62,144 bases of DNA from assembly GCA_018816555.1 (NCBI GenBank), contig JAHIVT010000023.1:1-62144 (forward strand), given 5' to 3'. Positions 34,302 through 44,357 of the stretch are shown here, piece after piece. Source of the DNA: Pseudomonadota bacterium (GTDB lineage: Bacteria; Desulfobacterota; Desulfobulbia; Desulfobulbales; SURF-16). The position numbers and the translations under genes were made by a program. The notes beneath the pieces are model-generated. The model saw only the letters and a program-made list of their open reading frames with translations. It had not been told where the DNA came from and did not search any database. The first letter of the stretch is position 1, and each line of letters starts with the position of its first letter.

Positions 34302-35870
34302 TTAAAAATTTTGATAATCCCAGGCATCAGTATTCTTTGTTTTGCCTGGTGCGCCTAAACGCTTGCTTGGCCGACCCGCTTTCTGTGCTGAGTTTTTATG
34401 GAGAGAGTGTGTCTGCGCTGTTCTTGTTTCATCGATGTTGCCGGAAACAATTTTCCCCAGTCTTTTCACCGTATCATTTAATTGAACGGAAAGGACATTG
34501 AGCTCCTCCGAGGCAGCGGCTGACTCTTCAGCATTGGCGGCATTTGTCTGGGTGACACTGTCCATTTCGCTGACTGCTGTGCTGATCTGGTTGATTCCCT
34601 GGGCCTGTTCTGCGGCAGCAGTTGCGATTTCATTAACCAGTTTATGCACTTTTTCCGCACCTTGGGAAACTTCAGCAAAGTCGGCATTGCATTTTTTCAC
34701 CAGTTCCGCACCGTGATGGATTCTGTTAACCGATTTTTCAATCATTTCGCTGGTGTTTTTTGCCGCTTCACTGGCCCGCATGGCAAGATTTCTCACCTCA
34801 TCGGCCACAACGGCAAAGCCTGCTCCCGCTTCTCCTGCGCGGGCCGCTTCAACGGCGGCATTAAGTGACAGGAGATTGGTCTGGAAAGCAATCTCGTCAA
34901 TGGTCTTGATGATCTTCTGGGTTTCTTCGCTTGCCGTGGCAATGTCGTGCATGGAAACGGTTAATTCCGCCATGGATTCATTGGAACGGCTGACAACATT
35001 TTTTGTTTCCGTCATCAAGGCGTTCACTTCCCGGGCATTGCCGGCATTCTGCTTGGTCATGGATGAGAGTTCTTCCAGTGAGGAAGAGGTTTCTTCAAGG
35101 GCGGCAGCCTGTTCGGATGTCCCTTCAGCAAGGATCTGGCTGCTGCTGGAAACCTGGCTGGAGGCATCGGCAACCGTTACGGCGGCCTGATTGAGTTCGT
35201 CAGTTATCTGATTAATGGGTTTGACGATGGAGCGGGTGACAAAAAAACCAAGAAGCATTAAAGTGCTCAGAAGCGATGAGCCGCCGATCAGCATGACCCA
35301 GAAGGTGCGGGCCATTTCCTGTTGTACATCATCAACATAAATCCCGGAACCGACAAACCAGTTCCATGCCGGATGCAGCTTGACAAAGGAAATCTTCGGT
35401 GATGGCTGCTTTTCGCCCGGCTTCTCCCAGTAATAATCGACAAAACCACTGCCGTTTTGCCGGCAGATATCCGCCATTTCGGCAAAAAGTTTTTTACCGT
35501 TTGTATCAGGCATACCGCTCAGATCCTGTCCTTCCAGTTCCGGTTTCATGGGGTGCATGATGCTGATTCCGCTGGTGTTATTGATAAAAAAATATTCATT
35601 TTGATCGTAACGCATATTTCTGATGGTGTCTTTTGCTGCGGACTGGGCCTGTTCCTCGGAAATGGTTCCGGCACTGCTCAGTTTGGCATAGTGGTCGATC
35701 ACCCCCCAGGCGGTCTCGACCACCTGTTGGGTTTTCACATTCTTGGCGGCATATTTTTCATACTTGAGTCCGAAGTAGCCCGCCACCAGAATTCCGGTAA
35801 AGGTAATGACGACAATTAATCCGATAAAAAGCATGCGGAACGATAGTTTGAGATTGTTCAGGTTAAACAT
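34302..35870 (-). CDS. Methyl-accepting chemotaxis protein with single Cache domain
   Basis: 522 residues. TM1 is at about 13-33 and TM2 at about 190-213. Between them is a small Cache (sCache_2-type) sensor with [20 protein letters not shown] and [22 protein letters not shown]-like segment ([20 protein letters not shown]) leads into the signalling domain with the conserved tip [20 protein letters not shown] near residue 370. Its ATG begins 1 base after the stop of the upstream REC gene, so the two are co-expressed. The stop lies a few bases from a repeat region shared with the convergent cyclase gene. The C-terminal 40 residues are basic and unstructured. Confidence 0.93.
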   Translation of the reverse strand: MFNLNNLKLSFRMLFIGLIVVITFTGILVAGYFGLKYEKYAAKNVKTQQVVETAWGVIDHYAKLSSAGTISEEQAQSAAKDTIRNMRYDQNEYFFINNTSGISIMHPMKPELEGQDLSGMPDTNGKKLFAEMADICRQNGSGFVDYYWEKPGEKQPSPKISFVKLHPAWNWFVGSGIYVDDVQQEMARTFWVMLIGGSSLLSTLMLLGFFVTRSIVKPINQITDELNQAAVTVADASSQVSSSSQILAEGTSEQAAALEETSSSLEELSSMTKQNAGNAREVNALMTETKNVVSRSNESMAELTVSMHDIATASEETQKIIKTIDEIAFQTNLLSLNAAVEAARAGEAGAGFAVVADEVRNLAMRASEAAKNTSEMIEKSVNRIHHGAELVKKCNADFAEVSQGAEKVHKLVNEIATAAAEQAQGINQISTAVSEMDSVTQTNAANAEESAAASEELNVLSVQLNDTVKRLGKIVSGNIDETRTAQTHSLHKNSAQKAGRPSKRLGAPGKTKNTDAWDYQNF

Positions 35871-35871
35871 A

Positions 35872-36330
35872 TCAGGCTCCTGTCACTGTTGGAAGAGATG
35901 AGGGGAAGGGGGACTGTTGTAGTCTTCGCGATATATGCGTCAGCACTGAAATGAGTTCCTGGAAATCGATCGGCTTGATCAGGTGGTAGGCCACTTTGTG
36001 CTTTCTCGCCTTCGCCTCAATGGCTCGCGGGTTGTCGCCGGTCATGGAAATGATTTCAATTTGTGGCGAGAATTTTCTGATCGGTTCGATAAGATCCAGC
36101 CCGTTGCCGTCAGAGAGATTGACATCAACCAGGGCAAGGTCGTAAATGCCGGCCACGGCCTTGCCCAAGGCCGCCTGGCACGTTTCGGCAATGTCCACGT
36201 CATATTTGCATTGTCCGAAAACCCGGCGCAGCATACGCTGGATCTGTTCGTCATCATCGACAACCAGCGCATTTAATCGCCGGGCCGGTGAAGTCGCCCG
36301 GGTTTCTGTTCGCTTGCAAACTGCAGCCAT
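35872..36330 (-). CDS. Stand-alone response regulator receiver protein
   Basis: 152 residues from the ATG at 36330, with GGAGG eight bases upstream; an in-frame start at 36405 has no such site. The REC fold is clear: [38 protein letters not shown] with the phospho-acceptor Asp in [13 protein letters not shown] and [13 protein letters not shown]. No output domain follows. The chemoreceptor gene starts 1 base downstream, so it may tune receptor output. A sigma54-like promoter and two palindromes lie upstream. Confidence 0.92.
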   Translation of the reverse strand: MAAVCKRTETRATSPARRLNALVVDDDEQIQRMLRRVFGQCKYDVDIAETCQAALGKAVAGIYDLALVDVNLSDGNGLDLIEPIRKFSPQIEIISMTGDNPRAIEAKARKHKVAYHLIKPIDFQELISVLTHISRRLQQSPFPSSLPTVTGA

Positions 36331-36388
36331 TATCCTGCCCTCCACAAAAAAAGAATAACAATCGGTGTGACAGCCACTGTAAAATAAA

Positions 36389-36404
36389 TTCAAAAAGCGT
36401 GCCA
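36389..36404 (-). promoter_or_regulatory. Candidate sigma54 promoter of the REC-chemoreceptor operon
   Basis: On the minus strand the sequence reads TGGCACGCTTTTTGAA: a perfect -24 TGGCAC, five-base spacer, and TTGAA against the -12 consensus TTGCA (one change). It is 59 bases upstream of the REC ATG at 36330. The gene next upstream encodes a sigma54 activator. Confidence 0.5.
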
Positions 36405-36482
36405 TTAACTAATTGTGCTATAACTTGCTGAAATAATAATATTTATTTCGTTAGTTGCAATGGGATGGGAAATGATCGCTTG

Positions 36483-36496
36483 GGGCATAAGTGCCC
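36483..36496. promoter_or_regulatory. Candidate activator binding site 1 (palindrome)
   Basis: GGGCATAAGTGCCC is a 5-bp inverted repeat with a 4-base centre. A near copy sits 91 bp further left-to-right at 36574-36587. Both lie upstream of the sigma54-like promoter, about 80 and 170 bases from its -24 box, which is the usual range for enhancer sites. Confidence 0.5.
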
Positions 36497-36573
36497 TTTC
36501 CTGAGGGGAGGTATTGTTTTAACTGATTGAAAATAAAGGAATTGTAAGGAGTGGGGCAAGGTTGGCCGATATG

Positions 36574-36587
36574 GGGCGTAAATGCCC
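36574..36587. promoter_or_regulatory. Candidate activator binding site 2 (palindrome)
   Basis: GGGCGTAAATGCCC matches site 1 in 12 of 14 bases with the same symmetry; flanks also agree (TGGGGC and GCCCT). It touches the stop codon of the sigma54 activator gene. Confidence 0.5.
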
Positions 36588-38362
36588 TATTTTTTCAAGG
36601 GTGTCCGATCGATGTCGAACTGTTTCATCTTGCGGTAAAGGGTTTTCCGATCAATCTGCAGGGATGCGGCTACCTTGCCCTGGTGCCAGTCGCCTTGTGC
36701 CAGAATTTTCAGCAGAACCTCTTTCTCCAGTTCTTCCAGGATGGTGCCGAGGGACTTGCCCTGGTAGTCGATCTCCAGGCCGGCACCCATATCCCCAGGT
36801 GATTGTGCGGCAAGATCCAGGCCGAGGAAATCAAGTTTTTTCAAGGTTACCAGGCGGTTGATCGTGTTCTGCAGCTCCCGCACATTGCCGGGCCAATCAT
36901 AGCTCTGCAAGGCTCTGTGTATCTCGGCGGTGATGGGCGGAACCCTGTCAGGATCGTATTCCTTGAGAAAATGTTCCACCAGCAAGGGGATATCTTCTTT
37001 TCTGGCGCGCAGGGCAGGGAGATGAATGGGGATAATATGGATGCGGTAAAGAAAATCCTGGCGCATCAGTCCCTGCTTGACAGCCTTTTTCAGATCACGG
37101 TGGGTGGCGGCAATGATGCGGATATCAGGCTTCTTCACCTCTGTGCCGCCCACCGGGGCATAGCCGCCGCCTTCCAGGGCGCGCAGGAGTTTTACCTGCA
37201 TGTTTAAAGGGATTTCCCCCACCTCGTCCAGGAAAAGGGTGCCGCCGTCCGCCAGATCAAGAAAGCCGTGTTTGTCTTTGCCTGCCCCGGTAAAAGCGCC
37301 TTTCTTGTAGCCGAAAAATTCACTCTCGATGAGGTTTTCAGGGATCGCCCCGCAGTTGACATAAACGATTTCTCTGTTCTTTCGGTCGCTGTTTTCGTGG
37401 ATTTCCCGGGCGACCAGTTCCTTGCCGGATCCTGTTTCGCCGTAGATGATAACGCCGGCATCGGAGGCGGCCGCGTTGATGATGGTCTCGTAGACCTCCT
37501 GCATGGGCTTGCTTTTACCAACAAGGGAGCCGAATTTGTAGCGATCGGCCAGGGAGGAGCGGAGGCGGATATTTTCCTTGCGCAGATATTCCTCCCGTTC
37601 CCTCAGGTCGAGTTCGGTCTTTTTCCGCTCAGTGATGTCATTGAGGATAACCTGGATTTCCGTAACCTGACCGTTCTCGTTTAACACAGGGGAATGAACC
37701 GCGTAATACCATCTGCCGTCCTGCTGATTCTGTATTTCCTGCTTAAAGCTCTGGCCGTAAAGGAGCTGATCCGGACTGCACCATTGACATATTTCGTCTG
37801 AGTTGAAAAGGGCCTTATGGCAATTTTTTCCTGTGGCGTCATGACCGAGATGGATGATGAGTGACGGATTCATGTAGGTGATGCGGAAATCCTGGTCAAT
37901 GGTGTAAACAAAACCGTCAAAATTTTCGATGACGGTAAAAAGCTTTTTCTCCAGTCCCTGCTGATAGGCCTTGTTTTCCCGGATCAGGCGTGCCTTATCC
38001 AGCGCCTGCTGGACCGAGTGTTCAATGAAGGCAAAATTATCAATGGATTTGATGAGGTAATCCCAAGCCCCTAAACGAAGGGCCTGGATCACATCTGCCC
38101 GCTCGCCTTCACCGGACACGACAATAACCGGAGTGTCCGGGGAGTTCTGCCTGATGGTTTTCAGTACCTGAAAGCCATCAACCCTGGGCATTTTCAGATC
38201 AACGAGCACGATATCAGGCTGCAGGCTTTGATACAGCTCGATGCCGATTTCTCCGTCTTCGGCAGGAAAGACTTGAAATCCCTTTCTGGTAAAATAATTT
38301 GCCAGCATTTTGAGGATGGGTGGGTCGTCATCTATACATAAGAGGGTCGGCTCTTTACTCAT
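36587..38362 (-). CDS. Sigma54-dependent response regulator (REC-PAS-AAA-Fis)
   Basis: 591 residues from the ATG at 38362, which overlaps the kinase stop by 8 bases. An N-terminal REC domain has LLCIDDDPP and the acceptor in IVLVDLKMPRVDGF. A PAS domain at about 150-260 carries TYMNPSLIIHLGHDATGKNC. The AAA domain has Walker A GETGSGKE, an intact sigma54-contact loop GAFTGA near residue 354, and GGTLFLDEVGEI. The C-terminal Fis-type HTH is KVAASLQIDRKTLYRKMKQF. It is the cognate regulator of the adjacent kinase and may act on the paired palindromes just beyond its own stop codon. Confidence 0.94.
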   Translation of the reverse strand: MSKEPTLLCIDDDPPILKMLANYFTRKGFQVFPAEDGEIGIELYQSLQPDIVLVDLKMPRVDGFQVLKTIRQNSPDTPVIVVSGEGERADVIQALRLGAWDYLIKSIDNFAFIEHSVQQALDKARLIRENKAYQQGLEKKLFTVIENFDGFVYTIDQDFRITYMNPSLIIHLGHDATGKNCHKALFNSDEICQWCSPDQLLYGQSFKQEIQNQQDGRWYYAVHSPVLNENGQVTEIQVILNDITERKKTELDLREREEYLRKENIRLRSSLADRYKFGSLVGKSKPMQEVYETIINAAASDAGVIIYGETGSGKELVAREIHENSDRKNREIVYVNCGAIPENLIESEFFGYKKGAFTGAGKDKHGFLDLADGGTLFLDEVGEIPLNMQVKLLRALEGGGYAPVGGTEVKKPDIRIIAATHRDLKKAVKQGLMRQDFLYRIHIIPIHLPALRARKEDIPLLVEHFLKEYDPDRVPPITAEIHRALQSYDWPGNVRELQNTINRLVTLKKLDFLGLDLAAQSPGDMGAGLEIDYQGKSLGTILEELEKEVLLKILAQGDWHQGKVAASLQIDRKTLYRKMKQFDIDRTPLKK

Positions 38363-40208
38363 AATTGCTCCGGTTGAGTACTTTCCTGATGGTGCGCAAT
38401 ATCTCACTCATGAAGTAAGGTTTTGCGACATAGGCTCTGATGCCCATGGCCAATGCCTGTTCTCTGTTCACCATGTCGCTGTGCCCGCTGCAGAGGATAA
38501 CCGGCATGGACGGTTTGATCTCCATTACCTGCCGGGCCAGATCAACTCCGTTCATGCCGGGCATGGCCATATCGGTAATGAGCAGGTCATATTTTTCCGG
38601 ATGCTGTTGGAAATCCTCTAAGGCTTCGGTGCCGGTTCTGTGGGTCGTGACCTGATAACTGCTGTCCTCGAATATTTCTTTGGCGATCTTGACAATGTTT
38701 GCTTCGTCATCGACGATCAGAATGTGTTCCTGCCCCCCTTGGGCCGGAGAGTCTTCAAGGAAGGAGGTGGGTTTCGCCATATTTCCGTCCATGCGGGGTA
38801 GAAAGACATGAAAAGTGGTGCCTGTTCCCGGTTCGCTGGAAACAGTGATGTGGCCGTTATGGCCCTGGATAATGCCATGCACCACGGCCAGGCCCAGACC
38901 TGTTCCTTCGCCGATCTCCTTGGTGGTAAAATAGGGTTCAAAAATTTTACTTAAGGTTTCTTTACCCATGCCGATGCCGGTATCGCTGACTTCCAGCCTG
39001 ATGAATGGTCCCGGGGCTAGGCCGGGGAAGTCGGAATCCTCTTTGCTGATTTCCATGTCGTGTAAGGTAAGGGTCAGAATTCCGCCGGTATGCCGCATGG
39101 CATGATAGGCATTGGTGCAGAGGTTCATGATGATCTGGTGAATCTGGGTGGGGTCTGCCATGGCCGTACCGGTGGAGCGGATATCCTGCCTGATCTCAAT
39201 CGTTGCCGGAATGGTGGCACGGAGAAGCTTGAGGCATTCCTTGGTGAGCAGGGCCGGCTGGAAGGCTCTTTTCTGCTGTTCCGACCGTCGGCTGAAGGTG
39301 AGGATCTGTTTGACCAGATCCTTGGCCCGCAGGGCGCCTCGGTAAATTTCATCAATATTTTTAACGACCTTTTCAGGATCGTCCTTATCCATGCGGGTCA
39401 GTTCGGTGAAGCCGAAAATGGAGGTAAGAATGTTGTTGAAATCATGGGCAATGCCGCCGGCCAGGGTGCCGATGGCTTCCATCTTTGACGCCTGGCGCAG
39501 TTCTTCTTCCAGCCTTGCCTTATCTTTCTCCATCACCTTGCGTTGGATGATGCCGGCCAGGGTGTGGGCAATGGAGGCGAGAAATTCTTCCTCTCTGGCA
39601 TCACGCTTATGCCATGCCGGTAAAAAAATGCATATCAGACCGATGGTTCTGTTATCCAGCAGGATCGGCACGGCGTAGTGGCCATGGGGCGGCATGTTTT
39701 CAGAGCGCAGGGTGTGGCGTTCATCAGCATGGTCGGCAAATTGTATCTCCCCGGTGGAGGCGGCCAGACCACACAGGCATTTGCCGAAGGGGACTGCGGC
39801 GCAATGGGAGGGCAGCTGTTCCGGCAGGCCGGTGCCTGCCTTGAGAACCAGCACCTCCGGGTCATCTTCAACCAGGAAGATAAAGGCCTTTTCCTGGTGG
39901 GAAAGCCAGCGGAGAGAGAGGATTTTGTCAATGGTGATGGAAAACAGCTCATCAAGGGAAATATCCTGCAGGGAAAGTTTGAGAAGTGAGTTGATGATCG
40001 TCTGGATTTCGTAGTTGCGTTTGATCTCCTCCTCGCCACGTTGCCGTTCGATGATTTCGAGCTCCAACTCCCTGTTGGTTTTTTCCAGCTCGATGATTTT
40101 CTGCCGCAGTTCGGGATAATAACTTTTTCTGATGGATGTTTCGCCCAGGCCGATAATTTTTTCACGCATCATCGCCCATTTTTTCTCATCATCAGAGCGC
40201 CTCGGCAT
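38355..40208 (-). CDS. Hybrid histidine kinase (GAF-HisKA-HATPase-REC)
   Basis: 617 residues from the ATG at 40208; GAGG sits 6 bases upstream, and this start overlaps the ercA-like stop by 17 bases. There is an N-terminal coiled coil ([20 protein letters not shown]) and a GAF-like domain at about 75-225 ([20 protein letters not shown]). The H-box is [14 protein letters not shown] near residue 250, and HATPase N and G boxes follow ([28 protein letters not shown]). A C-terminal REC with [16 protein letters not shown] makes it a hybrid. It has no membrane segment, so it senses inside the cell. Together with ercA and the sigma54 regulator it forms a compact signalling operon. Confidence 0.93.
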   Translation of the reverse strand: MPRRSDDEKKWAMMREKIIGLGETSIRKSYYPELRQKIIELEKTNRELELEIIERQRGEEEIKRNYEIQTIINSLLKLSLQDISLDELFSITIDKILSLRWLSHQEKAFIFLVEDDPEVLVLKAGTGLPEQLPSHCAAVPFGKCLCGLAASTGEIQFADHADERHTLRSENMPPHGHYAVPILLDNRTIGLICIFLPAWHKRDAREEEFLASIAHTLAGIIQRKVMEKDKARLEEELRQASKMEAIGTLAGGIAHDFNNILTSIFGFTELTRMDKDDPEKVVKNIDEIYRGALRAKDLVKQILTFSRRSEQQKRAFQPALLTKECLKLLRATIPATIEIRQDIRSTGTAMADPTQIHQIIMNLCTNAYHAMRHTGGILTLTLHDMEISKEDSDFPGLAPGPFIRLEVSDTGIGMGKETLSKIFEPYFTTKEIGEGTGLGLAVVHGIIQGHNGHITVSSEPGTGTTFHVFLPRMDGNMAKPTSFLEDSPAQGGQEHILIVDDEANIVKIAKEIFEDSSYQVTTHRTGTEALEDFQQHPEKYDLLITDMAMPGMNGVDLARQVMEIKPSMPVILCSGHSDMVNREQALAMGIRAYVAKPYFMSEILRTIRKVLNRSNYE

Positions 40209-41343
40209 AGATGACCTCGATATCCCGTTTATTAAAACGCCTGGGATTGGTGACCAGGCACGGATCGCGCAGGGCTTTATCAGCCAGTTCCGGTATATCG
40301 CTGATGTGAATACCTCTTTCCCGCAGTGTTTTGTCAATGCCTGAAGCGAGTTTCAGTTCGGCGATTTCTTGAAGAATCGCCGTCCTTTTGTTTTTTGCCG
40401 CCATGCCCCGCATATCAATGCCCAGGGCCTCGCCGACCTTCAGATAACGTTCCTCCGAGCTTGCGTAATTAAAGGAGATGACATGATCAAGTAGAATGGC
40501 ATTGCATTCGCCATGGGGACAATCCAGAAACCCACCGAGACTGTGGGCCATGGCATGCACCGCGCCAAGGCTGGCATTGGAGAACGCCAGCCCGGCCTCA
40601 AGGCTCGCCTGCATGATTCTGCTGCGCAGTTCCAGGTCCGTGGGGTTGGCGATGGTGTTGAGAAGATTGGCGCGGATCAGGCGTATGGCCTCCAGGGCGT
40701 GCATGTCGAGTAGTGAGGAATGGGCGCTGGAGACGTATGCCTCAATGGCATGCACCATGGCGTCAATGCCGGTGCAGGCGGTGAGATAGGGATCCATGGT
40801 CAGGGTGGTGGCCGGATCAATCAACGCCACATCCGGGACCACGGTCTTGCTGATGATGGCGATTTTTACCCGTTCCTCCAGGTTGGTGATAATGGCAAAC
40901 TGGGATACATCGGCTGAAGAGCCTGCAGTGGTGGGGATGCAGATCAGCGGCGGACCGGGCACGTTGACATTGTCTATTCCCTCAAATTGCAGGATGTGCT
41001 TGCGGTTCATGCTGACAATGCCGATGCCTTTGGCACAGTCAATGGCACTGCCGCCGCCCACGGCAACAATGACATCACAGCCGTGGCTGCGGTAGAATTC
41101 AGCTCCGGCCATCACCTCTTCGGCCCGGGGATTAGGGGAGACCGCGGAGAAGACAACACTGGCGATCCCCGCGGCATCAAGAACGTCCTTGACCTTGCCG
41201 CACCAGCCGGCGGCAATGACCCCCGGGTCGGTTACGATCAACACCTTCTCGGCACCGAAATTGATGGCATATCGACCTGCGAGATTCAGGGAGCCGCAGC
41301 CGAAAACAAATTCCGGTGCGACAAATTTTCTCAGTTCCTGCAT
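40192..41343 (-). CDS. ercA: ErcA-like iron-containing alcohol dehydrogenase (regulatory)
   Basis: 383 residues of the Fe-ADH fold. The NAD-binding loop is VIVAVGGGSAIDCAKGIGIV. Metal ligands are seen in TGIDAMVHAIEAYVS, LGAVHAMAHSLGGF and PHGECNAILLDHV. ErcA proteins are Fe-ADH homologues of this length that take part in signalling of ethanol oxidation in Pseudomonas and are often next to kinases. The overlap with a histidine kinase gene and the following sigma54 regulator fit that class better than a plain fermentative enzyme. A TTGACT-like -35 hexamer lies at about 41449 on this strand. The symbol is assigned by family and context. Confidence 0.85.
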   Translation of the reverse strand: MQELRKFVAPEFVFGCGSLNLAGRYAINFGAEKVLIVTDPGVIAAGWCGKVKDVLDAAGIASVVFSAVSPNPRAEEVMAGAEFYRSHGCDVIVAVGGGSAIDCAKGIGIVSMNRKHILQFEGIDNVNVPGPPLICIPTTAGSSADVSQFAIITNLEERVKIAIISKTVVPDVALIDPATTLTMDPYLTACTGIDAMVHAIEAYVSSAHSSLLDMHALEAIRLIRANLLNTIANPTDLELRSRIMQASLEAGLAFSNASLGAVHAMAHSLGGFLDCPHGECNAILLDHVISFNYASSEERYLKVGEALGIDMRGMAAKNKRTAILQEIAELKLASGIDKTLRERGIHISDIPELADKALRDPCLVTNPRRFNKRDIEVIYAEAL

Positions 41344-41848
41344 AATAAGTCCTTTAGTGGAGAAAAGGTGTGATGAAGGCCATGCTCAATACCGGGATTT
41401 TATGGTCACAACCCATGCCGTAGTTTTATGATGCGATCTGAGGCCAAAAAAAGTCAAGGTTAAAGCGGTCGGGAAGAGCATGGTCACAGGGGATTATTGA
41501 TTTTTTCCTCGGGCTGGCCAAGGCTTGAGTTGCCATTTCCCGGATCGGTACGCCGCTGCTGCCCCCTGCTGTTTTTGTCTTATCGGCTTCCAGGACTTGC
41601 TATGAAATGATAGAACAGGATATAAGATAGATTCTTCAGAGTACTTGAAATGCCTAAAATGCCCTTGTGCCCCTTGAGGGTATAAAGTACTTAAAGTTAT
41701 GGTGCTTTCTGATCAGAGAACAGAGAAAATTTTTTAGGGCCTCAAGTCACTTGGCCAACTTCAAGTATTTCAAGTACGTGAAGTATTTTAGGCGCGTCAA
41801 GCAGTCGGCATAATCTTTTGCAATGACGTTACGACATCAGGAGTTTTG
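41344..41848. other. Intergenic region with degenerate 9-mer repeats
   Basis: About 500 bases between divergent genes ercA and cls. No coding frame is supported. At 41640-41810 are degenerate repeats related to TTCAAGTAT (for example TTCAAGTAT, TTCAAGTAC, GTGAAGTAT in a row at about 41760-41790), with CCTAAAATG at 41650 and TTTTAGGCG at 41785 in inverted orientation. This looks like an intergenic satellite with inverted ends. Promoters for both genes should lie here. Confidence 0.5.
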
Positions 41849-43237
41849 ATGGGACATTTTCTTGAATCGCATCTGGCGGTGATTGTCGGCGTTCTGCTTG
41901 CCGTTGCGGCCATTGGCCATATGCTCCAGCAGCGGCGTGCTCCGTCCAGCGCCCTTTCCTGGCTGCTGGCCATGATCCTGCTGCCCTATGTGGGCATTCC
42001 CCTGTACATTATGCTCGGCGGCAGAAAGATGGCGCGGATCGCCCGGCGGAAAATGACCGTGCAACTCAATGAAGACCATATCCTGCCGCTGTCCCAGGCG
42101 TCGTCTGTGGACCGTGCCCTGCGTTCCCATAATGTTCCGGCCGCCATGCTCGGCAATAAAGTAAAATTCTGCCGCTCAGGCCGGGAGGCGTATGATTGCC
42201 TGGTGCAATTGATCGACCGGGCCAGGGAAAGTCTCTATATCTCCACCTATGTTTTCGCTAACGACGCAACGGGGCGGGACATCATCCACAGGCTGGCACA
42301 AAAGGCCGGACAGGGGGTGCGGGTGCGGCTGCTGCTTGACGGGGTTGGTTCACTGAAAACCGGGTCAGCGTTTTTCCAGCCGCTTGCCCGTGCCGGCGGA
42401 AAATTTGCCTATTTCATGCCGGTATTTTATCATCCCCTGCGGGGGCGCACCAATCTGCGTAATCATCGGAAAATCGCCCTGGCGGACGAGCGGCTGCTCA
42501 TGGCCGGGGGGACCAATATTGCGGATGAGTACCTCAACCCTGATCCGCATTCGCCGAACTGGCAGGACATCTCCTTTGCCATTGAAGGCCCGGCGGTGCG
42601 TCCCTTTGTCGAGCTTTTTCGCTCCGACTGGTCCTTTGCCGGGGGTGAGGAACTGCCCATTAAGGATTTTCCCGCAACCCATGCTGTCGATGCTGAGCGA
42701 CAGGGCATAGTGCAGGTGGTGCCTTCAGGCCCGGATTGCCGCCATGACGGGCTGTACGAAGCAATTCTGTCCGCGGTCTTTGCGGCCCAGAGGCGGCTGT
42801 GGATCGTGACCCCCTATTTTGTGCCGGATGATGCGCTGACCCAGGGGCTGGCCATTGCCGCCCGGCGTGGGGTTGATGTGCGGATTATCATCCCGGAGAA
42901 ATCAAATCATCCCTTGGCTGATCTGGTGCGGGGCATTTATCTGCGCAATATTGAAGAGGCCGGCGCCGGCATCATGCTCTATCCCGACGGCATGGTGCAT
43001 GCCAAGGTCATGGTGATGGATGACAAATTGGCCATGATCGGCTCGGCCAACATGGACCTGCGCAGTCTGTTTCTCAACTATGAGGTGGCGGTTATCGCTT
43101 ACAGTCCCGCTGAAATCGCTGAACTAGCCTTATTTATTGACAATCTGACCGCAAAGGCCGTCAGAGGCTATCCGCCTGCCGGTATGATCAGAAGGCTGCA
43201 TGAAGGAATGGCCCAGATTGTCGCACCACTTGTCTGA
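41849..43237 (+). CDS. cls: Cardiolipin synthase-type phospholipase D protein
   Basis: 462 residues from the ATG at 41849 with AGGAG five bases upstream. Two N-terminal membrane helices (about 8-24, 35-55, with LSWLLAMILLPYVGIPLYIM) are followed by two PLD catalytic motifs: NHRKIALADERLLMAGGTN near residue 212, and HAKVMVMDDKLAMIGSANMD near 387. Both keep the H-x-K-x4-D pattern, so the enzyme should be active. It would join two phosphatidylglycerols, or a related pair, into cardiolipin. The gene stands alone, 96 bases before mglB. Confidence 0.93.
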   Translation: MGHFLESHLAVIVGVLLAVAAIGHMLQQRRAPSSALSWLLAMILLPYVGIPLYIMLGGRKMARIARRKMTVQLNEDHILPLSQASSVDRALRSHNVPAAMLGNKVKFCRSGREAYDCLVQLIDRARESLYISTYVFANDATGRDIIHRLAQKAGQGVRVRLLLDGVGSLKTGSAFFQPLARAGGKFAYFMPVFYHPLRGRTNLRNHRKIALADERLLMAGGTNIADEYLNPDPHSPNWQDISFAIEGPAVRPFVELFRSDWSFAGGEELPIKDFPATHAVDAERQGIVQVVPSGPDCRHDGLYEAILSAVFAAQRRLWIVTPYFVPDDALTQGLAIAARRGVDVRIIIPEKSNHPLADLVRGIYLRNIEEAGAGIMLYPDGMVHAKVMVMDDKLAMIGSANMDLRSLFLNYEVAVIAYSPAEIAELALFIDNLTAKAVRGYPPAGMIRRLHEGMAQIVAPLV

Positions 43238-43333
43238 TGTGAAATTCTGCTCGACATTTTTGCTTCACTTTGTGCATCATAATAAGAAGATAATTTTTAA
43301 TAAAAATGTGATTTTCGCGTAAAGGATAGATCA

Positions 43334-43723
43334 ATGTACAATGTTTCTCAGGAACAGTTGGAAACGATAGATGTGGTTCTCAAGGAAGATCTCCTTTCAA
43401 TAGGAGTGCACTGTGCAATTATCATCGATGTGGCCGGCAACACCATTGCCCAGCTGGATAATGGCCGCTGCTCCTTTGATGTGGTTTCCTTTGCAGCGTT
43501 GGCTGCGGGGAATTTCGCGGCGGTGGATGCCATGGCCAAACTGGTGGGGGAGCAGCAGTTTTCCCTGCATTTCCATCGGGGAGAAAATGAGAGTATCCAT
43601 TTCAGCAAGGTCAATGAGGATATTCTGCTCATCTGTATTTTCGGCCAGGATGTTTCCCTGGGCTTTCTGCGGCTGAAGACAACAGAGGTCATCGATAAGA
43701 TAAGATTAATCTGGGGCAGATGA
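43334..43723 (+). CDS. mglB: MglB-like roadblock/LC7 protein
   Basis: 129 residues with the roadblock/LC7 fold pattern: LETIDVVLKEDLLSIGVHCA, AIIIDVAGNTIAQLDNGR, then VVSFAALAAGNFAAVDAMAK and DILLICIFGQDVSLGFLRLK. MglB proteins dimerise and act as GTPase-activating proteins for MglA. The start ATG follows AAAGGATAGATCA. It is directly upstream of the MglA gene (18-base gap), the conserved pair order that supports the name. Confidence 0.9.
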   Translation: MYNVSQEQLETIDVVLKEDLLSIGVHCAIIIDVAGNTIAQLDNGRCSFDVVSFAALAAGNFAAVDAMAKLVGEQQFSLHFHRGENESIHFSKVNEDILLICIFGQDVSLGFLRLKTTEVIDKIRLIWGR

Positions 43724-43741
43724 TTGCGTGAGAGGTAACCT

Positions 43742-44347
43742 GTGGGATTTATCAATGTAAAGAAAAAAGAAGTACAGATTAAGATCGTTTATTACGGTCC
43801 CGGACGGGGCGGCAAGACAACCAATCTTGATTATATCAACAAAAAATACAAGCAGCGCATCAAAACCGAAATGGTGAGTATTAAAACTCACGGTGATCGG
43901 ACCCTCTTTTTTGACTTTCTGCCGGTTGATATCGGCAAGATCCATGGCTTTGACATCAAGATTCAGCTTTATACCGTTCCCGGCCAGGTCAAGTATAACG
44001 CCACCCGCAAACTGGTGCTCAAAGGGGTGGACGGCATTGTTTTTGTGGCCGATTTGCAGAAGGAGAGAAGGGACAGCAACTTGAAGTCCCTGGAGCAGAT
44101 GAAGGAAAATCTGCTCAGTCATAATAAGGATGCCTTTAAGATTCCGCTTGTATTGCAATACAATAAGATTGACCTGCAAAACCAGGGGATCCCCCTACTT
44201 ACCGTTGAAGAAATGGAGCAGGATCTTAATCAGGAACTGAGGGTTCCCTATTTTGTGGGAAGCGCCTTGGCCGGAGATAATGTGGTGGAAACCCTGAAAA
44301 AGATTATCTCCATGACGCTCATTTCTTTCCGCAAAGAATTGCAATAG
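43742..44347 (+). CDS. mglA: MglA-like small GTPase
   Basis: 201 residues. It has P-loop GPGRGGKTTNLDYI, the switch-II analogue LYTVPGQVKYNATRKLVLKG typical of MglA, and guanine-specificity LQYNKIDLQNQG. The start is GTG at 43742 after GAGAGGTAACC. MglA-GTP marks a cell pole and drives gliding, type IV pilus or flagellar polarity in other bacteria. The target here is unknown. Downstream, two further genes follow closely (10 and 4 bases), so a four-gene mglBA operon is likely. Confidence 0.93.
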   Translation: MGFINVKKKEVQIKIVYYGPGRGGKTTNLDYINKKYKQRIKTEMVSIKTHGDRTLFFDFLPVDIGKIHGFDIKIQLYTVPGQVKYNATRKLVLKGVDGIVFVADLQKERRDSNLKSLEQMKENLLSHNKDAFKIPLVLQYNKIDLQNQGIPLLTVEEMEQDLNQELRVPYFVGSALAGDNVVETLKKIISMTLISFRKELQ

Positions 44348-44357
44348 GAGATTATTC

